Shown here piece after piece: positions 16,787-24,994 of a DNA stretch of 64,000 nucleotides. Source of the stretch: an uncultured Kiritimatiellota bacterium (GTDB taxonomy: Bacteria > Verrucomicrobiota > Kiritimatiellia > RFP12 > UBA1067); the NCBI GenBank assembly GCA_934635225.1, contig CAKTYZ010000013.1:48021-112020 (forward strand). The letters are read 5' to 3'. The notes under the pieces were generated by a model that worked only from the letters and a program-made list of their open reading frames with translations, had not been told where the DNA came from and did not search any database. Each line of letters starts with the position of its first letter. Position 1 is the first letter of the stretch. The position numbers and the translations under genes are program-made.

Positions 16787-17740
16787 ATGAACGAGAAGAA
16801 CCAACTTGTGCTGTTCAAGTCGAAAGACGGACAAGTCAGCTTGCCCGTGACGCTGGAGCGCGAAACCGTCTGGCTCTCGCAACGGCAGATGGCAGACCTG
16901 TTCGGGAAAGATCGGACGGTTATCGGGCGGCATATCCGAAATGCGATAGAGGAAGGTGAAGTCGATGAGAAAGTGGTATGTGCAAATTTTGCACATACCA
17001 CTCGTCACGGTGCGATGGAAGGGCGGACGCAACTCCAGAATGTCCTCTTCTACAACCTCGACGTCGTGATTTCGGTTGGCTATCGCGTGAAGTCTCAGCG
17101 AGGCGTCGAGTTTCGCCGATGGGCGACGTCCGTGCTCCGAGACTATCTGCTCAAGGGCGCGGCTGTCAACGAAATGCGTCTGCGTCAGCTCGGACAGGCC
17201 GTCGAGGTGATGAAGCGCGTGTCGAACCGACTGGACGCGGAACAGGTCTTGGATGTCGTAAAGACGTATTCGTCGGCGCTTGACCTTTTGGACGCCTACG
17301 ACCACCAGACGGTGGGCAAGCCAAAGGCGCGGTCGCGTTCGGTCAAGCTGACTTACGCGGAATGCCGTGCGTTCATCGACAGCATGAAGTTCGCCGAGGC
17401 GTCGCCGCTTTTCGGCAACGAGAAGGACGGCTCCTTCAAGTCGGCATTGGGCGCGGTCTACCAGTCCTTCGGCGGAAAGGATCTTTATCCGTCGGCACAG
17501 GAGAAGGCGGCGAACCTGCTTTATCTCGTCACGAAGAACCACGGTTTCTCCGACGGGAACAAGCGCATCGCGGCCGGACTCTTCCTTTATTTTCTTCAGC
17601 GCAACAGGCTTTTGCTGCGCGAGGATGGCTCCAAGCGCATTGCCGATTCGACGCTTGTCGCGCTGACGGTCATGATTGCCGAGTCGCGTCCTGCCGAGAA
17701 GGAAATGATGGTCAACCTCGTCATGACCTTCTTGGACTGA
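16787..17740 (+). CDS. RhuM-family protein with C-terminal Fic/Doc domain
   Basis: The protein is 317 aa. The N-terminal two thirds match RhuM-type proteins (VWLSQRQMADLFGKDRTVIG, FYNLDVVISVGYRVKSQRG, FRRWATSVLRDYLLKGAAVN), which carry a helix-turn-helix-like element. The C-terminal part contains HGFSDGNKR starting at His252, the Fic/Doc catalytic motif in its Doc-like form with a Lys after Asn. Fic proteins transfer nucleotide or phosphate groups to target proteins, and Doc acts as a toxin. No dedicated antitoxin gene was recognised beside it; an antitoxin could be intrinsic to the RhuM part. A small internally deleted copy lies at 18548-18605, and 37-bp direct repeats flank the locus, both consistent with mobility. 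Confidence 0.85.
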   Translation: MNEKNQLVLFKSKDGQVSLPVTLERETVWLSQRQMADLFGKDRTVIGRHIRNAIEEGEVDEKVVCANFAHTTRHGAMEGRTQLQNVLFYNLDVVISVGYRVKSQRGVEFRRWATSVLRDYLLKGAAVNEMRLRQLGQAVEVMKRVSNRLDAEQVLDVVKTYSSALDLLDAYDHQTVGKPKARSRSVKLTYAECRAFIDSMKFAEASPLFGNEKDGSFKSALGAVYQSFGGKDLYPSAQEKAANLLYLVTKNHGFSDGNKRIAAGLFLYFLQRNRLLLREDGSKRIADSTLVALTVMIAESRPAEKEMMVNLVMTFLD

Positions 17741-17772
17741 AAGCCAAGAGGCGTGACTGCGCTCCCGTTCCG

Positions 17773-17809
17773 ACGCGCGTGTGTCGCAATTGGGCGAGCT
17801 GTCGGGACG
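17773..17809 (+). repeat. 37-bp direct repeat, copy 2
   Basis: This is the second copy of the 37-bp repeat at 16346-16382, differing at one base. It begins 32 bp after the RhuM-Fic stop codon. After the repeat the two loci diverge, although a GAGAGCCCGCGCC versus AGGGCCAAGGCCGCGCC similarity remains. Confidence 0.85.
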
Positions 17810-17853
17810 AAGGGCCAAGGCCGCGCCAACCACGACTTTCGACGGCGAAAAGC

Positions 17854-18237
17854 CTATAGGCGCGCAATCTGAGGCAACTTCTCGCAATGCGCGTCTCGCG
17901 AGCAAAGAGGGAGTGAATGCTGAATCGCCAATGCGGCGATCCACAGGTCATTCGTTGGAATCGGCGTGCCGTTTTGCCTGAGCAGCGCGTAAGTCTCTGC
18001 ATAGATGTGTGTCGTCTGGGCGTCCGCATAAAGCACCTCAACGCGCTCATTCGCCAGAAAGCGCACGAGGACAGCCTCGTTGCGTCGTGAAATCGTTCCG
18101 CTTCTGAAACCCGCACGAAGCTCGGCAACCACAACAAAGGGGACAAAGATTCGATCTGCCGTCGTGAAGATCTCGACCGCCGTTTTCTCGCCTTTGGCGA
18201 AATCGGAATAGCGGTTGGTGTCAATGAGTATCTTCAT
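17854..18237 (-). CDS. vapC: VapC-type PIN-domain ribonuclease toxin
   Basis: The protein is 127 aa. The PIN acidic residues are all visible: Asp5 in ILIDTN, Glu in VVVAELRAGF, Asp in TNDLWIAALA and a final Asp in CSRDAH. These coordinate Mg2+ or Mn2+ for RNA cleavage, typically of tRNA or rRNA in VapC toxins. It starts with ATGA overlapping the stop of the antitoxin gene, the usual translational coupling of type II toxin-antitoxin pairs. It is transcribed opposite to its neighbours. The call is robust; its RNA target is unknown. Confidence 0.9.
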   Translation of the reverse strand: MKILIDTNRYSDFAKGEKTAVEIFTTADRIFVPFVVVAELRAGFRSGTISRRNEAVLVRFLANERVEVLYADAQTTHIYAETYALLRQNGTPIPTNDLWIAALAIQHSLPLCSRDAHCEKLPQIARL

Positions 18238-18485
18238 TTCCAGAGGTCCGCATCAATCGTCCGCATTTCGTCCAAGGCCTTGTCCGCCTCGGAATCGGCA
18301 ACCCATGTGTTGGCAAGCGACAGCAGAGCCTCGTTTTTCGGACGTTGCCGGAAGACGCCCAACCCTGCGGCCAACGTATCCAGAAGAAGTTGATTTAAGC
18401 TCTTTGATTCCGCTTTCGCGCATTGTCGCAAACTCAAGTCAATCGCGGGAGGAACCCCTCGAATTGTATATTGCATATATGCCAT
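18234..18485 (-). CDS. vapB: VapB-like antitoxin
   Basis: The protein is 83 aa. The N-terminal QYTIRGVPPAIDLSLRQCAK followed by ESKSLNQLLLDTL fits a ribbon-helix-helix DNA-binding domain; the acidic C-terminal tail (DSEADKALDEMRTIDADLW) would wrap VapC. The start at 18485 is used, and an ATG at 18476 is the alternative. It precedes vapC with a 4-bp overlap. Antitoxins of this class usually repress their own promoter, and a matching repeat pair lies just upstream. Confidence 0.8.
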   Translation of the reverse strand: MAYMQYTIRGVPPAIDLSLRQCAKAESKSLNQLLLDTLAAGLGVFRQRPKNEALLSLANTWVADSEADKALDEMRTIDADLWK

Positions 18486-18522
18486 GCCTACGCCGCCTTT
18501 CTTAAATGCCTACATTATATCA
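18484..18522 (-). promoter_or_regulatory. vapBC promoter with paired GTAGGCAT operator candidates
   Basis: On the minus strand TGATATAATG gives an extended -10 (TATAAT at plus-strand 18514-18519). Two copies of GTAGGCAT lie between it and the start codon (plus-strand ATGCCTAC at 18484-18491 and 18506-18513), 22 bp apart. Two helical turns would suit binding of an RHH dimer pair. The -10 is 28 nt from the ATG. Confidence 0.5.
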
Positions 18523-18547
18523 TATTTAGTTGAGGGGCTGGTGGCGT

Positions 18548-18605
18548 CATATCCGAAATGCGATAAAGGAGCGGATGGTCAACCTCGTCATGACCTTCTT
18601 GGCCT
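18548..18605 (+). pseudogene. Internally deleted remnant of the RhuM-Fic gene
   Basis: Bases 18548-18565 are identical to 16931-16948 (early RhuM codons), and 18574-18602 are identical to 17707-17735 (the last codons), followed by CTGA where the intact gene has ACTGA, so the stop is kept. About 760 bp are missing between the two parts. This is direct evidence of duplication followed by deletion. Confidence 0.85.
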
Positions 18606-18607
18606 GA

Positions 18608-18749
18608 GCGTCAAGCTACTTCGTGTGAGCCGACGCAGATTCCAACCCCCGAACACCTCAAATCAATTGTAGCTGCAAAGCGATCGTCGCGAGAAACCTG
18701 AGAAATCTCTAAAGAGACGGCACTTGGTCGGCATGATCGCGATGCTCGC
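18608..18749 (+). repeat. Duplicated leader and start of the SHOCT lipoprotein gene, copy 2
   Basis: Bases 18608-18709 repeat 12983-13085, and 18722-18749 repeat 13312-13339 (28 identical bases), with about 225 bp of the original missing between them. The rest of the gap 18486-18881 shows no gene. A weak -10-like TATGAT lies at 18845-18850 before the next gene. Confidence 0.85.
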
Positions 18750-18881
18750 TTTCGTCTTGCGTGGCTGTTTGAAATGCGGAAAGTCGCATTGCCGACATCG
18801 TGATATTGTTGCCGAAAATAGACTCTTGTCGCTGTGGCGGATCGTATGATAAACTACTTATGACAATGGAGGATACGCAAA

Positions 18882-21062
18882 ATGACCAATATAGCGACGA
18901 ACAAGCAAAGAGCCTCAATCCAGAAACTGGCCACAGCGGAAAACCGTACGTTCATGAGATGGATTCTGGCGGTTTCGGCAATGACAGGCTGGCTTCTTGC
19001 CGCCACGGCCGAGGACTTGGTCGTTCGCAAGGGTGAGACGTTCGTCTTCGACTTGTCTAAGGCAGAACTGGTCGAGAAATACAATACGACGGATTCCACG
19101 ATTACGATTGAGGATGGCGGCACGGTCACGAACATTTCGCAATGCACGTGGATCGGAGATTCGAACCAGCCGCATGAATTCAAGTGCGCGTTCGTCTTGA
19201 ACGGAGAAGGTGCGACACTTGCGCTCGTCAATTGGTATTCCTTTAAGACGTTGGCGGGCAAGATTTCCGGTAACGGACTCATCCGGTGCGTGAGCGGGTA
19301 CAATGGTCTGAACTGGGCCGAACGTCTCCACACGTCCATCGTCGGAGACCTTTCGGACTTCACGGGAACGCTGGAGTTGGATGACATGCCGCTGGCCGTC
19401 GCCGGATCGTCCGCAAAAGTCAGTCTTGCGCGCGTAAAGAGCCGCTTCAACGGGAAGCCCTGCGTGGGTGGCGGTCTTGAATTGGGCGAAAACCAGCAAC
19501 TGGCCATCGGGAATCTCGACGGACAACTTTGGGTTCGGAGCGTTGCTGGTTCGGGGGCGCTCGACATCAAGGATTCGGCCGACGGTTCACAGGTTGTCGT
19601 CGTTGGCGATGTCGGTGTCCGGGCGACAGATCCGGACATTCCGCTGGCGCGACTGACCGTAACGAATGACGCGGTCGTGACGCTTCTTGGCGGAGGCTTT
19701 GCCTGTGTTGAGGGCTCATCAGGAATGGTGCGGGTGGCGGAATCCGTCTCGCACGTCTATCGTCCGACCTCGGGCGTCCAGTTCGACGTCCTTTCTGGCG
19801 GAACGCTGGAGTTCGGCAATGCGGAAGCCCTTGCGGCGGCGAATCCCGCGCTTTGGCTCGATGCATCGAAGACGGAGTCGCTTCAGCCCCTGGTCAAGGC
19901 CGACAAAACGACAGCTGAGGTGGACGGGCACACTGTCGTGCGCCGCTGGAACGACTGCCGCGCCAGCCAGCGGGAAATCTACGGCCTCAATCCGTATACA
20001 AAGACGAGCTGGGGTGCGGATCTGATCTCGTGCTTCCCGTATGTGCTGGCGGATGCCTGCAACGGGCTTTCGTCCATTTCGTTCGGCGGCGCGAGCAATG
20101 AGGATTCCGCCCGCCGTCTGCCGTTCAACAAGAAGGTGGACGTCAAATGGGCGATGATGGTGTACAGCGCGCAAAACAAGCTGACGGCCGACGGCAATAT
20201 GTATCTGGGGGGCTATTGCCCCGACAAGGATAAGCGCGGTGCGGCGGGCAAGTGTCCGGCGGCATTTGAAGGGAGCGAGGAGTCGGAGTGGTCGACGGAG
20301 TCCGTCGCGTATAATTCCGATGCCGATCCGAAGAAATATCCGTACCGCTATTTCTCGCGCGGGTGGGGCGTAAACAACGTCCTGCAATTCGACGACATCC
20401 CGGTTTGGCTGGACGGTACGCAAATCGCCAACCCCGTCAGCACGGGCCTTAGCGGCAGTTACCAGATCCTGACGATTGATTCGCGGCAGAAGGACGACGT
20501 TAACGCGGGCGTTCCCGTGCGCGCGCTCGGCACGAAGACGGACGACGGCTACAACTGCGGCGGGCAGGTCTATGGAGAGCTGATGCTCTTCACAAACGGG
20601 CTCTCGCGCGTTCAGCGTCTGGCCGCCGAGGCCTATCTCGCCCAGAAGTGGCGTGTGCCGGGCTTTGACTGCACAGTCGGAAACGTGTCGGTTGCGGAGG
20701 GCGGCGTGTTCCGCGCCTCTGAACTTTGTCCGTACGGCATTGGGCTGAATTCGGATTTGACGTTTGATTTCCGCAAGGGCGCGATTGCGAATCCGACCGT
20801 GGTCGGCGGTGAGCTGGATGCGTATCTGCCAGGGACGATTACGGTCGATTTTGGGACGGAAAGGCCGAAGGCGGGAAGATACCGCCTGATTGCGGCCGAG
20901 AAGATCAATCGCCTCGATCCGGCGAAGTGGACGCTCAAGACGATCCCGGAGACGATCAAAGGCCGGACGGTTCGGCTGGCGTGGGAGACGAACGCCGCCG
21001 GCGACTGTACGGGAGCGCATATGGACATCGTTTCCGATGGTTTTGCGATCATGATACGCTGA
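18882..21062 (+). CDS. Secreted LamG-like surface protein with C-terminal GFAIMIR
   Basis: The protein is 726 aa. The ATG at 18882 is chosen because TGGAGGAT lies 9 nt upstream; this gives a long n-region of 24 residues before the hydrophobic core (MRWILAVSAMTGWLLAATA), while an ATG at 18954 would give a classical signal peptide. Residues 40-290 look like a beta-helix with short repeats (LVVRKGETFVFD, GGTVTNIS). From about 305 (AANPALWLDASKTE) to 590 there is a concanavalin/LamG-like sandwich ending AAEAYLAQKWRVPGF. The C-terminus GFAIMIR resembles the GLAVVIR ending of the protein at 660-2330. It probably displays or binds glycans and heads the second glycan locus, 67 nt before the next gene. 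Confidence 0.7.
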   Translation: MTNIATNKQRASIQKLATAENRTFMRWILAVSAMTGWLLAATAEDLVVRKGETFVFDLSKAELVEKYNTTDSTITIEDGGTVTNISQCTWIGDSNQPHEFKCAFVLNGEGATLALVNWYSFKTLAGKISGNGLIRCVSGYNGLNWAERLHTSIVGDLSDFTGTLELDDMPLAVAGSSAKVSLARVKSRFNGKPCVGGGLELGENQQLAIGNLDGQLWVRSVAGSGALDIKDSADGSQVVVVGDVGVRATDPDIPLARLTVTNDAVVTLLGGGFACVEGSSGMVRVAESVSHVYRPTSGVQFDVLSGGTLEFGNAEALAAANPALWLDASKTESLQPLVKADKTTAEVDGHTVVRRWNDCRASQREIYGLNPYTKTSWGADLISCFPYVLADACNGLSSISFGGASNEDSARRLPFNKKVDVKWAMMVYSAQNKLTADGNMYLGGYCPDKDKRGAAGKCPAAFEGSEESEWSTESVAYNSDADPKKYPYRYFSRGWGVNNVLQFDDIPVWLDGTQIANPVSTGLSGSYQILTIDSRQKDDVNAGVPVRALGTKTDDGYNCGGQVYGELMLFTNGLSRVQRLAAEAYLAQKWRVPGFDCTVGNVSVAEGGVFRASELCPYGIGLNSDLTFDFRKGAIANPTVVGGELDAYLPGTITVDFGTERPKAGRYRLIAAEKINRLDPAKWTLKTIPETIKGRTVRLAWETNAAGDCTGAHMDIVSDGFAIMIR

Positions 21063-21129
21063 ACGGATTGTTCCCGGACTGTAAAAGGGGCGTAATAATA
21101 CGATCTTGGATAGAAAAGGAGTACGAGCG

Positions 21130-23004
21130 ATGATTTCGCACAGGCTGGCGGCAAGTGTCGCCGCGATCTTGCTTGGAACCGTGTGTTTTCAGGTTCATGG
21201 CGGCGGAGAATCGGCGGATCTGCCGTACTGCGTGGACGGGATCTACCCGCACCTGGCGATGTTCAACGACGAGGGCGAGTGCGGCACGGGCGCGGTCGTC
21301 CCGTGGGCGGGGTCGCTGTGGGCCGTCACGTACGGCCCGCACTGCCCGCTCGGCTCGTCCGACAGGCTCTACGAGATCCGGCCCGACCTCACGCGGGTCA
21401 TCCGCCCCGAGTCCGTCGGCGGAACGCCCGCGAACCGGCTGGTCCACCGCGAGACGAACCAGTTGCTCATCGGCCCCTACGTCATCGACGCGCAGGGGAA
21501 CGTGCGCGTCGTGCCGCCCGCGAAGATGCCGGGCCGCCTCACGGGCGCGGCGCGCCACCTGACGGATCCCTCGAACAGGGTCTACGTCGCGACGATGGAG
21601 AGCGGCCTCTACGAGCTCGACATGCGCACGCTCTCCGTGAACACGCTCGTCCGCGAGCGCGAGGCGTCTTACTGCCGCTACTCAGACACGCTGCCGACCC
21701 TGCCTGCGGGCTGGGCCGAGGCGCCGCTGACGCGCGTCCCCGGCTACCACTCGAAGGGCCTCGCGTCCGGCTTCGGGCGCGTCTTCCTCACGAACAACGG
21801 AGAGGACAGCGCGGAGGCGCGCCGGAACCCGTTCGTCGCGTCCGGCGCGCTCGCCGACTGGTCGGCGCCGGGGCAGGACTGGCGCCTGGTCCGCCGCTGC
21901 CAGTTCACGGAGGTGACGACGCGCGACGGCATCTACGGCAACGAGCATCCCGACCAGAATCCCGTCTGGTCGCTCGGCTGGGACGCGAAGAGCGTCATCC
22001 TCGCCGTCACGACGAACGGCGCGGACTGGGCGTACTACCGTCTCCCAAAGGCCTCGCACTGCTACGACGGCGCGCACGGCTGGAACACGGAGTGGCCGCG
22101 CATCCGCGACGTCGGCTTCGGCGACGGGACGCTGCTCGCGACGATGCACGGCACGTTCTGGAGGTTCCCGGCGGACTTCTCGCCCGCGAGGCCGGACGGC
22201 ATCCGCCCGATCTCGACGTACCTCAAGGTCATCGGCGACTTCTGCCGCTGGGGCGACCGTCTCGTCTTCGGCTGCGACGACCAGGCGAAGAACGAGTTCC
22301 TCGGCAAGCGGACGCTCAAGAAGGGCGCGCCGAAACGCGACCGCTCGCAGTCCAACCTCTGGTTCGTGAAGCCCGAAGACCTCGCGGCGTTCGGCCCGCC
22401 GTCCGGCGAGGGCTGGGTGTGGCTGAAGGAGGACGTGAAGGCCGGCGACGTCTCCGACCCGTACCTGCACGCGGGCTACGAGACGATGGACTTCGCCTTC
22501 ACCGACGCGGACGGCCGGGCCGTGCCGCACGAGCTGCTGCGCGACGGCGACTGGGTGCGCGTGAGGGCGCTCGCGGACGCGAAAGGCGCTAACGCGCACT
22601 TCGTCTACGGCCCGTCGCGTCCGGCGTCCCCCGTGAAGCCCGTCGGCAGGATCGACGTCTACGACGACTACTCGCGGAAGACCTACTCGTTCCCGAACGT
22701 GAACGGCGACACGACGGTCATCTGCCGCGAAGTCGCGACGGAGCGCGACCTCCTCTACGTCGGCGGCGTGTTCTACGAGGTGCCGGCGGACAACGCGGGA
22801 GGCTTTGCGGAGCTCAGGCCGGTCGCGCTCGCGAACGGGCCGGTCTGGTCGATCGAGGCGCGGCTCGGGCTCGTGTTCGTCAACGGCCGGCCGATGGCCC
22901 TCGACTCGCTCTGGAGGAACGGCACGGCGGCGAAGGCCTACTGGCTCTGGCGTGACTGGACGGCCGAGACGTCGCATAGGCAGGGCAAGGGGGGCAAGAA
23001 GTGA
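21130..23004 (+). CDS. Secreted protein of unknown function, probably beta-propeller
   Basis: The protein is 624 aa from the ATG at 21130, which has AAAAGGAG 9 nt upstream, and a signal peptide (residues 1-23). Repeated short strands such as LWAVTYGPHCPLGSSDRLYE, NRVYVATMESGLYELDM, VILAVTTNGADWAYY and TLLATMHGTFWRFP suggest propeller blades. No enzyme motif was recognised. Third codon positions are almost all G or C, more extreme than in the neighbours, so a different origin is possible. The stop overlaps the ATG of the next gene by one base. It may bind or sense polysaccharide at the cell surface; this is inference from context. Confidence 0.5.
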   Translation: MISHRLAASVAAILLGTVCFQVHGGGESADLPYCVDGIYPHLAMFNDEGECGTGAVVPWAGSLWAVTYGPHCPLGSSDRLYEIRPDLTRVIRPESVGGTPANRLVHRETNQLLIGPYVIDAQGNVRVVPPAKMPGRLTGAARHLTDPSNRVYVATMESGLYELDMRTLSVNTLVREREASYCRYSDTLPTLPAGWAEAPLTRVPGYHSKGLASGFGRVFLTNNGEDSAEARRNPFVASGALADWSAPGQDWRLVRRCQFTEVTTRDGIYGNEHPDQNPVWSLGWDAKSVILAVTTNGADWAYYRLPKASHCYDGAHGWNTEWPRIRDVGFGDGTLLATMHGTFWRFPADFSPARPDGIRPISTYLKVIGDFCRWGDRLVFGCDDQAKNEFLGKRTLKKGAPKRDRSQSNLWFVKPEDLAAFGPPSGEGWVWLKEDVKAGDVSDPYLHAGYETMDFAFTDADGRAVPHELLRDGDWVRVRALADAKGANAHFVYGPSRPASPVKPVGRIDVYDDYSRKTYSFPNVNGDTTVICREVATERDLLYVGGVFYEVPADNAGGFAELRPVALANGPVWSIEARLGLVFVNGRPMALDSLWRNGTAAKAYWLWRDWTAETSHRQGKGGKK

Positions 23005-23846
23005 TGAAGATGAAGGGGGCGATCGGCGTTGTTGGGCTGTGCGTTGCGTCTGTCGCGTGTGCGGCGGACGACGGGGCGACGCAGACGATGCTTTTGCGCA
23101 TTCACGCGAAGGCGGAGGCGGACGTCGAGACGGCCTACTGGGCGCGCGGCGCGATTGTGGACAAGAACCCGTTCTCGGCGCAGTCCGTCGATCTTTCGGC
23201 TGACCTCGCACCGTTCGGCTATATCGGCGGCTACGCCTGGAGCGTGTCGTCGATGTCTCGCGATGGGCAGTCGGCAACGCGGCGCAACGCCTACAACGAG
23301 GTCGACTACGGCGTGTACTATGGCTACGCGCTTGAACTCGCCGAGGGCTGGGCGCTCGACTCGACGGTCGCGAAGAAGTGGGTCACGTTGCCGGGGTATC
23401 GTCCGCACGCCCACACGATTTCGGAGTGGAACGTCTCGCAGGCGTTGCGAAACCCGTTCGTCACGCCCTACTACCTGCTGCGTCGGGCGGTGGACGGACA
23501 AGAGTGGTGCTACTGGGATGTCGGGCTCGAACGCGGCTGGTCCCTGACGGACCGCCTGACCCTGACGGCGCGCGTGTTTGGCGAACTCGGAGACGCGCGG
23601 CATTTCCGGGCGCAGTACGGCGCGAACCCGAACGCGGCGGACGGCGCGTATTCGCACGGCCTCATGGCGCTCAACCTGCTACTGCGCCTCGACTACGCCG
23701 TGACGGACTGGATGTCCGTCTTCGCGTTCGTGCACCAGTTCGACGTGGTTCAGCCCGACGCGCGCGACGCGCTCGATGCCTCGTCTGCGCCCGAATCGGT
23801 CAAGGATTTGACGATCGGCGGCGTTGGCTTCACGCTCAAGTTCTGA
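23004..23846 (+). CDS. Small outer-membrane beta-barrel protein
   Basis: The protein is 280 aa from the ATG at 23004; GTG at 23001 and ATG at 23010 are alternatives. A signal peptide precedes AADDG. The mature protein alternates polar and aromatic residues in strand-like stretches (DYGVYYGYALELAEGWALDS, YCYWDVGLERGW-like, LMALNLLLRLDYAVTDWMSVF) and ends in GVGFTLKF, a C-terminal phenylalanine as expected for a BamA-assembled barrel. It could be a pore or an adhesin. In a locus without SusC it is the best visible candidate for passage of oligosaccharides through the outer membrane, but this is speculative. It starts right at the stop of the upstream gene and lies 16 nt before the next. Confidence 0.6.
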   Translation: MKMKGAIGVVGLCVASVACAADDGATQTMLLRIHAKAEADVETAYWARGAIVDKNPFSAQSVDLSADLAPFGYIGGYAWSVSSMSRDGQSATRRNAYNEVDYGVYYGYALELAEGWALDSTVAKKWVTLPGYRPHAHTISEWNVSQALRNPFVTPYYLLRRAVDGQEWCYWDVGLERGWSLTDRLTLTARVFGELGDARHFRAQYGANPNAADGAYSHGLMALNLLLRLDYAVTDWMSVFAFVHQFDVVQPDARDALDASSAPESVKDLTIGGVGFTLKF

Positions 23847-23862
23847 ATGAGAGGATGGAATC

Positions 23863-24795
23863 ATGATGTTGCCTGTCCTTTTGTTGACCATTGCGCTGGG
23901 TGTTCCGAGCGAACGTTTGGCGACGACAATCGGTCGGCAGCAGACGGAAGTTCGCCGCCGCCTTGTCCTAGCGGACGAGTCGCGAGCGAAGCTGCACATG
24001 TACGATTCGGCGAGCGAGACAAACTGTTTTGAGGTTTCCGTCCAGAAGCCCGTGTGGGACTTGAAGCGGTTGGGTAACGGCGTTTACCGTATCGTCTGCC
24101 GTCGCGGCTTTCAAGTCGTCGACCTGAAGACGCGAAAGGTCATCGAGCATTTCACCCATCCGTCGCTGGACGAGGTGACGGCGGTCTGCGACTTGAAGGA
24201 CGGCGGTTTTGTCGCGTCCGTGAATCCGACGACGGCGCCGAACAAGGGCAAGGTCGTCCTTCTGCGGCGCTTTGACGCGGCGCGGCAGCTGACGGCGACC
24301 TATCGGGCGGAAGGCCTGTTCTATGCGCGCTCCATGCAATGGGATCGGGACGGCGAGACGCTGTTGCTGGCGTGGGAAAAGGGGTTCGCGCGATTGCGGT
24401 TGCCGTCGATGGGCGACAGCTGCGAGATCCTGTCGGATTTCCGACAGCCGGCGGGGCGCAATCTTTTCGATGTCGTGCCTGAACGGGCAGGGGATGGGTA
24501 TCTGGCCGGCTGCGGATATGGCGGGGGCCTTGTCCGATTCGACGCGAACGGGAAGGCCGTGCGCCGGTGGCTGGTTCCGGCGACGGACGGCAAGAAGAGC
24601 CTTTTCTATGCGCAGGTACGCGAAATGCCCAGCGGCAACCTTTACATGGCGCATTGGACGGGACATGGCCGAGACGACTCGTACAAGGGTTGGCAGGCCG
24701 TCGAATTCGATTCTCAGGGGCGCATTGTCTGGTTTCTTGACAATCCCGCACGCTACGGCTCAATTTCGGGTATTGACGTTTTGGAAGGCCCTTAA
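23863..24795 (+). CDS. Secreted propeller-like protein
   Basis: The protein is 310 aa, preceded by AGAGGA. A hydrophobic N-terminus (MMLPVLLLTIALGV) acts as a short signal. The rest is made of repeating blocks such as VWDLKRLGNGVYRIVCRRGF, VCDLKDGGFVASV, GLVRFDANGKAVRRWLV and AVEFDSQGRIVWFLD, which fits a six- or seven-bladed NHL/WD-type propeller. No catalytic motif is visible. It may bind a ligand or support the neighbouring FAD enzyme. Alternative assignments such as an arylsulfotransferase-like propeller cannot be excluded. Confidence 0.5.
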   Translation: MMLPVLLLTIALGVPSERLATTIGRQQTEVRRRLVLADESRAKLHMYDSASETNCFEVSVQKPVWDLKRLGNGVYRIVCRRGFQVVDLKTRKVIEHFTHPSLDEVTAVCDLKDGGFVASVNPTTAPNKGKVVLLRRFDAARQLTATYRAEGLFYARSMQWDRDGETLLLAWEKGFARLRLPSMGDSCEILSDFRQPAGRNLFDVVPERAGDGYLAGCGYGGGLVRFDANGKAVRRWLVPATDGKKSLFYAQVREMPSGNLYMAHWTGHGRDDSYKGWQAVEFDSQGRIVWFLDNPARYGSISGIDVLEGP

Positions 24796-24826
24796 TAAAA
24801 AATAAGACTCAATGGAGAACAATGCC

Positions 24827-24994
24827 ATGAAGAAGGTGTGCCTAAACCTGCTGGCCGCTGTCAGCGCGATAGGACCCGTCCGGGCCGGAAGGACCTCAAC
24901 CGAGACGACCGTGACAGTGGACGCGTTGCGGGAGGCGACGTTGCCGAAGATGACAAGCTTGACGGCTGCTTGTCAAGTGAGGGGACGGACATGA
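24827..24994 (+). CDS. Small ORF with a signal peptide, coupled to the FAD oxidoreductase gene
   Basis: A 55-residue frame starts at the ATG at 24827 with GGAG 9 nt upstream. It encodes a convincing signal peptide (MKKVCLNLLAAVSAIGPVRA) and about 35 further residues, then stops within ATGA of the next gene. No family was recognised. It may be a leader peptide, a remnant of a once larger secreted protein, or the displaced signal peptide of the FAD enzyme after a frameshift. TGACAAG at 24951-24957 pairs with CTTGTCA at 24969-24975, and the competing CTTGAC/GTCAAG pairing overlaps it, just before the next start. Confidence 0.35.
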   Translation: MKKVCLNLLAAVSAIGPVRAGRTSTETTVTVDALREATLPKMTSLTAACQVRGRT

